Source: CAZODA01 sp964578485 (GTDB lineage: Bacteria > Bacteroidota > Bacteroidia > Bacteroidales > Marinilabiliaceae). Taken from it: a stretch of 14,180 nucleotides of DNA. Location of the stretch: NCBI GenBank assembly GCA_964578485.1, contig CAZODA010000071.1, forward strand, positions 1 through 14,180, read 5' to 3'. Shown here in pieces: positions 12,395-14,180 of this stretch; within the stretch, counting starts at the first letter, position 1, and the number at the start of each line of letters is the position of its first letter. The notes beneath the pieces are model-generated. The model worked only from the letters and a program-made list of their open reading frames with translations, did no database searches and was not told the DNA's origin. The position numbers were made by a program, and so were the translations under genes.

Positions 12395-12453
12395 AAAAGG
12401 CATGATTCCAAAGTTCCAGCAAGCGACATTATCCCGTTAATTCTCTAATTATC

Positions 12454-12513
12454 ACATCATCACATCCTCACATCATCACATCCTCACATCATCACATCCT
12501 CACATCATCACAT
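12454..12513. repeat. Tandem 16-bp repeats
   Basis: Three perfect copies of ACATCATCACATCCTC (12454-12501) and a 12-nt partial fourth copy, with strong pyrimidine/A bias. It ends about 90 nt before the next gene. Confidence 0.9.
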
Positions 12514-12605
12514 TTTCTCATTTGCTAATTTTCATTGACTTATTGTATAGTATTAATTTTTATTTTTAGCATATTCACAGCGGATATAGAAAATAATATT
12601 AGATA

Positions 12606-13043
12606 ATGGAAAAAAGAAATAGAGCTCTTGAAGCGTTTAAATCAGGATTGAATTGTTCCCAATCGGTATTGGCTGTGTTTTTAGATGAATTTGAAACCGA
12701 CAATGATCTTGCTTTGAGTCTTGCCTGTGGTTTTGGTGGTGGAATGGGCAGATTGCAAAATACTTGCGGTGCTGTTACAGGGGCCTACATGGTATTGGGC
12801 TTATTAAATTATAAAAAGCAAGATAAGAGCCTTGCCGATAAAGAAGAAACTTATTCAATGGTTCGTGAGTTTAACAATAAATTTAAATCTCTTCATGGTA
12901 CAACAAAATGTAGGGAACTATTAAATTGTGATATAAGTACTGAAGAGGGGCGTTCTTATGTCAGAGAAAATAGTCTTCCGGAAAAGGTATGTTCAAAATG
13001 TATAAGTGATGCAGTAAAAATAATTGGTGAATTATGTGAATAA
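12606..13043 (+). CDS. C_GCAxxG_C_C family protein
   Basis: A member of the small cysteine-rich family named for its conserved C...GCAxxG...C...C pattern, often taken to be redox or metal related but without an established reaction. Visible residues are Cys17 in GLNCSQSV, Cys41 in ACGFGGGMG, CGAVTG at 54-59, Cys102 and Cys108 in KCRELLNCD, and the C-terminal CSKC (129-132). The 145-residue length is normal. The helix-rich N terminus RNRALEAFKSGLNCSQSVL is the family's standard opening, which supports the ATG at 12606. It is followed 60 nt later by another cysteine-rich redox protein on the same strand, so the two may be co-transcribed. Confidence 0.88.
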   Translation: MEKRNRALEAFKSGLNCSQSVLAVFLDEFETDNDLALSLACGFGGGMGRLQNTCGAVTGAYMVLGLLNYKKQDKSLADKEETYSMVREFNNKFKSLHGTTKCRELLNCDISTEEGRSYVRENSLPEKVCSKCISDAVKIIGELCE

Positions 13044-13103
13044 TTAATAGCAGGGCTTGTCGCAATAAGGCAGCTAAGCGCCATACTGTTTATTTAACCT
13101 TAT

Positions 13104-13823
13104 ATGCTTGTAGATTTATATATTCCATGTTTTATTGATCAGCTGTTTCCCAATACCGGTTTTGATGTGGTACGAACCTTGGAAGCGGCCGGGGTGCAGG
13201 TGAATTATAATCCTAAGCAAACATGTTGCGGACAGCCCTTTTATAATTCAGGATATTGGAATTACTCGAAAAAACATGCAAATAAATTTTTGAATAACTA
13301 CAAAGCTGACAACCCTATTGTGATACCTTCTGCTTCATGTGCAGGCTATATAAAAAATCATTTCCCCAAATTATTTGAAAAAGAAGAGTTTGAAAATAAA
13401 GATGGAAACAGGATTATTTCTAATGTTGTGGAATATACCGACTTCCTAATAAATCACTTAAATATAAGTGACTTTAATGCTTCTTTTCCTCATAAAATTA
13501 CTTACCACGACGGATGTGCTGCCTTGAGAGAATATAAACTTAATGGTGAACCCCGTATTTTACTTAATAAAGTGAAAGGCTTGGAGCTTTTGGAAATGGA
13601 GGATTGCACAAGTTGTTGTGGCTTTGGAGGTACCTTTATGATAAATTTCGTTGCTATCTCAACGGCTATGGCCGAACAAAAAGTTGAAATGGCATTGAAG
13701 ACAGGAGCTGAATATATCGTTTCTACTGAAGCATCTTGCCTGATAAATATTGATAGCTATATAAAAAAGCAGAAGTTGCCTATTAAAACTTTGCATATAG
13801 CCAATATATTATCCCAATTTTAG
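13104..13823 (+). CDS. LutA/LldE-like iron-sulfur protein with two CCG domains
   Basis: A cysteine-rich-domain protein like the LutA/LldE subunit of bacterial L-lactate oxidation and the CCG modules of glycolate oxidase and heterodisulfide reductase. The first CCG domain has Cys9, TCCGQPFYN (40-48) and SASCAGYIKNHFP (77-89). The second has YHDGCAALREY (from about 134), DCTSCCGFGGTF and TEASCLINI. The 239-residue length is that of the family. LutA is normally encoded with LutB and LutC; neither follows here, since the next gene is a fucosidase. Lactate oxidation is therefore not established, and lutBC may lie elsewhere or the protein may serve another redox enzyme. Start ATG 13104 gives the typical VDLYIPCFIDQLFP opening. 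Confidence 0.88.
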   Translation: MLVDLYIPCFIDQLFPNTGFDVVRTLEAAGVQVNYNPKQTCCGQPFYNSGYWNYSKKHANKFLNNYKADNPIVIPSASCAGYIKNHFPKLFEKEEFENKDGNRIISNVVEYTDFLINHLNISDFNASFPHKITYHDGCAALREYKLNGEPRILLNKVKGLELLEMEDCTSCCGFGGTFMINFVAISTAMAEQKVEMALKTGAEYIVSTEASCLINIDSYIKKQKLPIKTLHIANILSQF

Positions 13824-13848
13824 TCGTTTTTCATTGTTGATTATAAAC

Positions 13849-13872
13849 ATAATTACCAACAATGGTAATTAT
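13849..13872 (+). terminator. Stem-loop downstream of the LutA-like gene
   Basis: ATAATTACC (13849-13857) and GGTAATTAT (13864-13872) form a perfect 9-bp stem with a 6-nt loop, 25 nt after the stop codon. An A/T-rich stretch with T4 follows. The low GC content of the stem makes it a moderate terminator candidate. Confidence 0.45.
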
Positions 13873-13932
13873 AAAATTTTAATTTCTTAATTTGTTGTTT
13901 TGAAAGATTTCATGCTTTTAATATCAAAAATT

Positions 13933-14180
13933 ATGAAAAGAAAAATATTATTTCCCTTTGCTTTATTAATAATTATAAGCTTGCCTTTTTTTGTTTCCTG
14001 CACACAAAATTCGAGTATCGAAATTCAAAGCCCCGAATTAAAAATCATGCATGATAAACCCGCATTATCATGGGAGAATGAAGCTTTTCCACTTGGGAAT
14101 GGCTATATGGGCAGTATGATCTTTGGAGGTGTTGAACTTGATAGAATACAGATTAATGAACATACTTTGTGGTCGGGAGG
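13933..14180 (+). CDS. GH95-family alpha-L-fucosidase lipoprotein, N-terminal part (cut by window end)
   Basis: The frame is open from ATG 13933 to the window end (83 codons seen of an expected 750-800). It starts with a lipoprotein signal peptide: basic MKRK, a hydrophobic core, then FFVSC with Cys23 as lipidation site. The mature part has KIMHDKPALSWENEAFPLGNG, YMGSMIFGGV and RIQINEHTLWSGG, the opening of the N-terminal beta-sandwich domain of GH95 glycosidases. These act on fucose- or galactose-containing glycans, and Bacteroidota place such enzymes at the cell envelope. The catalytic domain is outside the window. A near-match to the -7 element (TTAATTTG) is present upstream but not convincing. 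Confidence 0.85.
   Translation, partial: MKRKILFPFALLIIISLPFFVSCTQNSSIEIQSPELKIMHDKPALSWENEAFPLGNGYMGSMIFGGVELDRIQINEHTLWSG

Larger units (their letters stand above)
11930..12605. other. Long intergenic region: repeats plus possible eroded coding DNA
   Basis: About 680 nt without a supported gene. It contains the second 28-bp direct repeat (12051-12078), the 21-bp repeat (12261-12281), the GAGCGAAGCG-type block (12302-12319), the 38-bp hairpin repeat (12363-12400) and 16-bp tandem repeats (12454-12513). Between 12094 and 12220 a plus-strand frame reads MPEPKLKPNEKAVLA, two stops, then PLLKLKGLGLAYKHLLFGRD and a stop. This could be a decayed gene end, but no family is recognised. Confidence 0.5.

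Noticed and set aside
12454..12513. CRISPR-like array
   Set aside because: The 16-bp units are directly adjacent without unique spacers; this is a simple tandem repeat.

Overview
The window reads as chromosomal DNA of a Bacteroidota member, most likely Bacteroidales or a relative. It is AT-rich. It encodes a stand-alone type IX secretion sorting domain, a lipoprotein MsrB and a lipoprotein fucosidase of family GH95. Several upstream regions carry the Bacteroidota sigma-factor element TAnnTTTG, twice with a TTG-type element exactly 19 nt further upstream, and Shine-Dalgarno sites are not evident. No rRNA, tRNA, integrase, complete transposase or CRISPR array was seen.

Layout. (1) 1-463: a gene-free mosaic of short dispersed repeats and hairpins, ending in a perfect 46-bp palindrome. 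(2) 464-4314: a minus-strand metabolic operon, etfB, etfA, then a long acyl-CoA dehydrogenase, behind a recognisable promoter. Together they oxidise an acyl-CoA and pass electrons to an electron-transferring flavoprotein. (3) 4702-5561: msrB converging on a tiny signal peptide plus type IX sorting-domain protein. (4) 5794-10540: a minus-strand accessory block with a small unknown gene broken by TAG, a coding remnant, a type II restriction-modification operon (regulator, AccI-like endonuclease, N6-adenine methyltransferase) and a HigBA-type toxin-antitoxin pair. (5) 10540-12520: repeat mosaic enclosing an MNT/HEPN (mntA-hepT) pair whose hepT is broken by an in-frame TGA. The pair sits between 28-bp imperfect direct repeats. 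(6) 12606-14180: plus-strand C_GCAxxG_C_C family gene, a LutA/LldE-like iron-sulfur protein, and the first 83 codons of a GH95 fucosidase.

The central 5.8-12.3 kb segment behaves like a defence/addiction hot spot on an otherwise housekeeping chromosome. Its modules are separated by repeats, and two genes are freshly inactivated by a single stop codon while the reading frame continues intact behind it. The most useful observations not visible from a plain ORF list are these two broken genes, the operator-like dyad overlapping the restriction-modification promoter, the direct repeats around mntA-hepT, and families of intergenic hairpins whose stems differ but keep pairing around a constant GAA loop.
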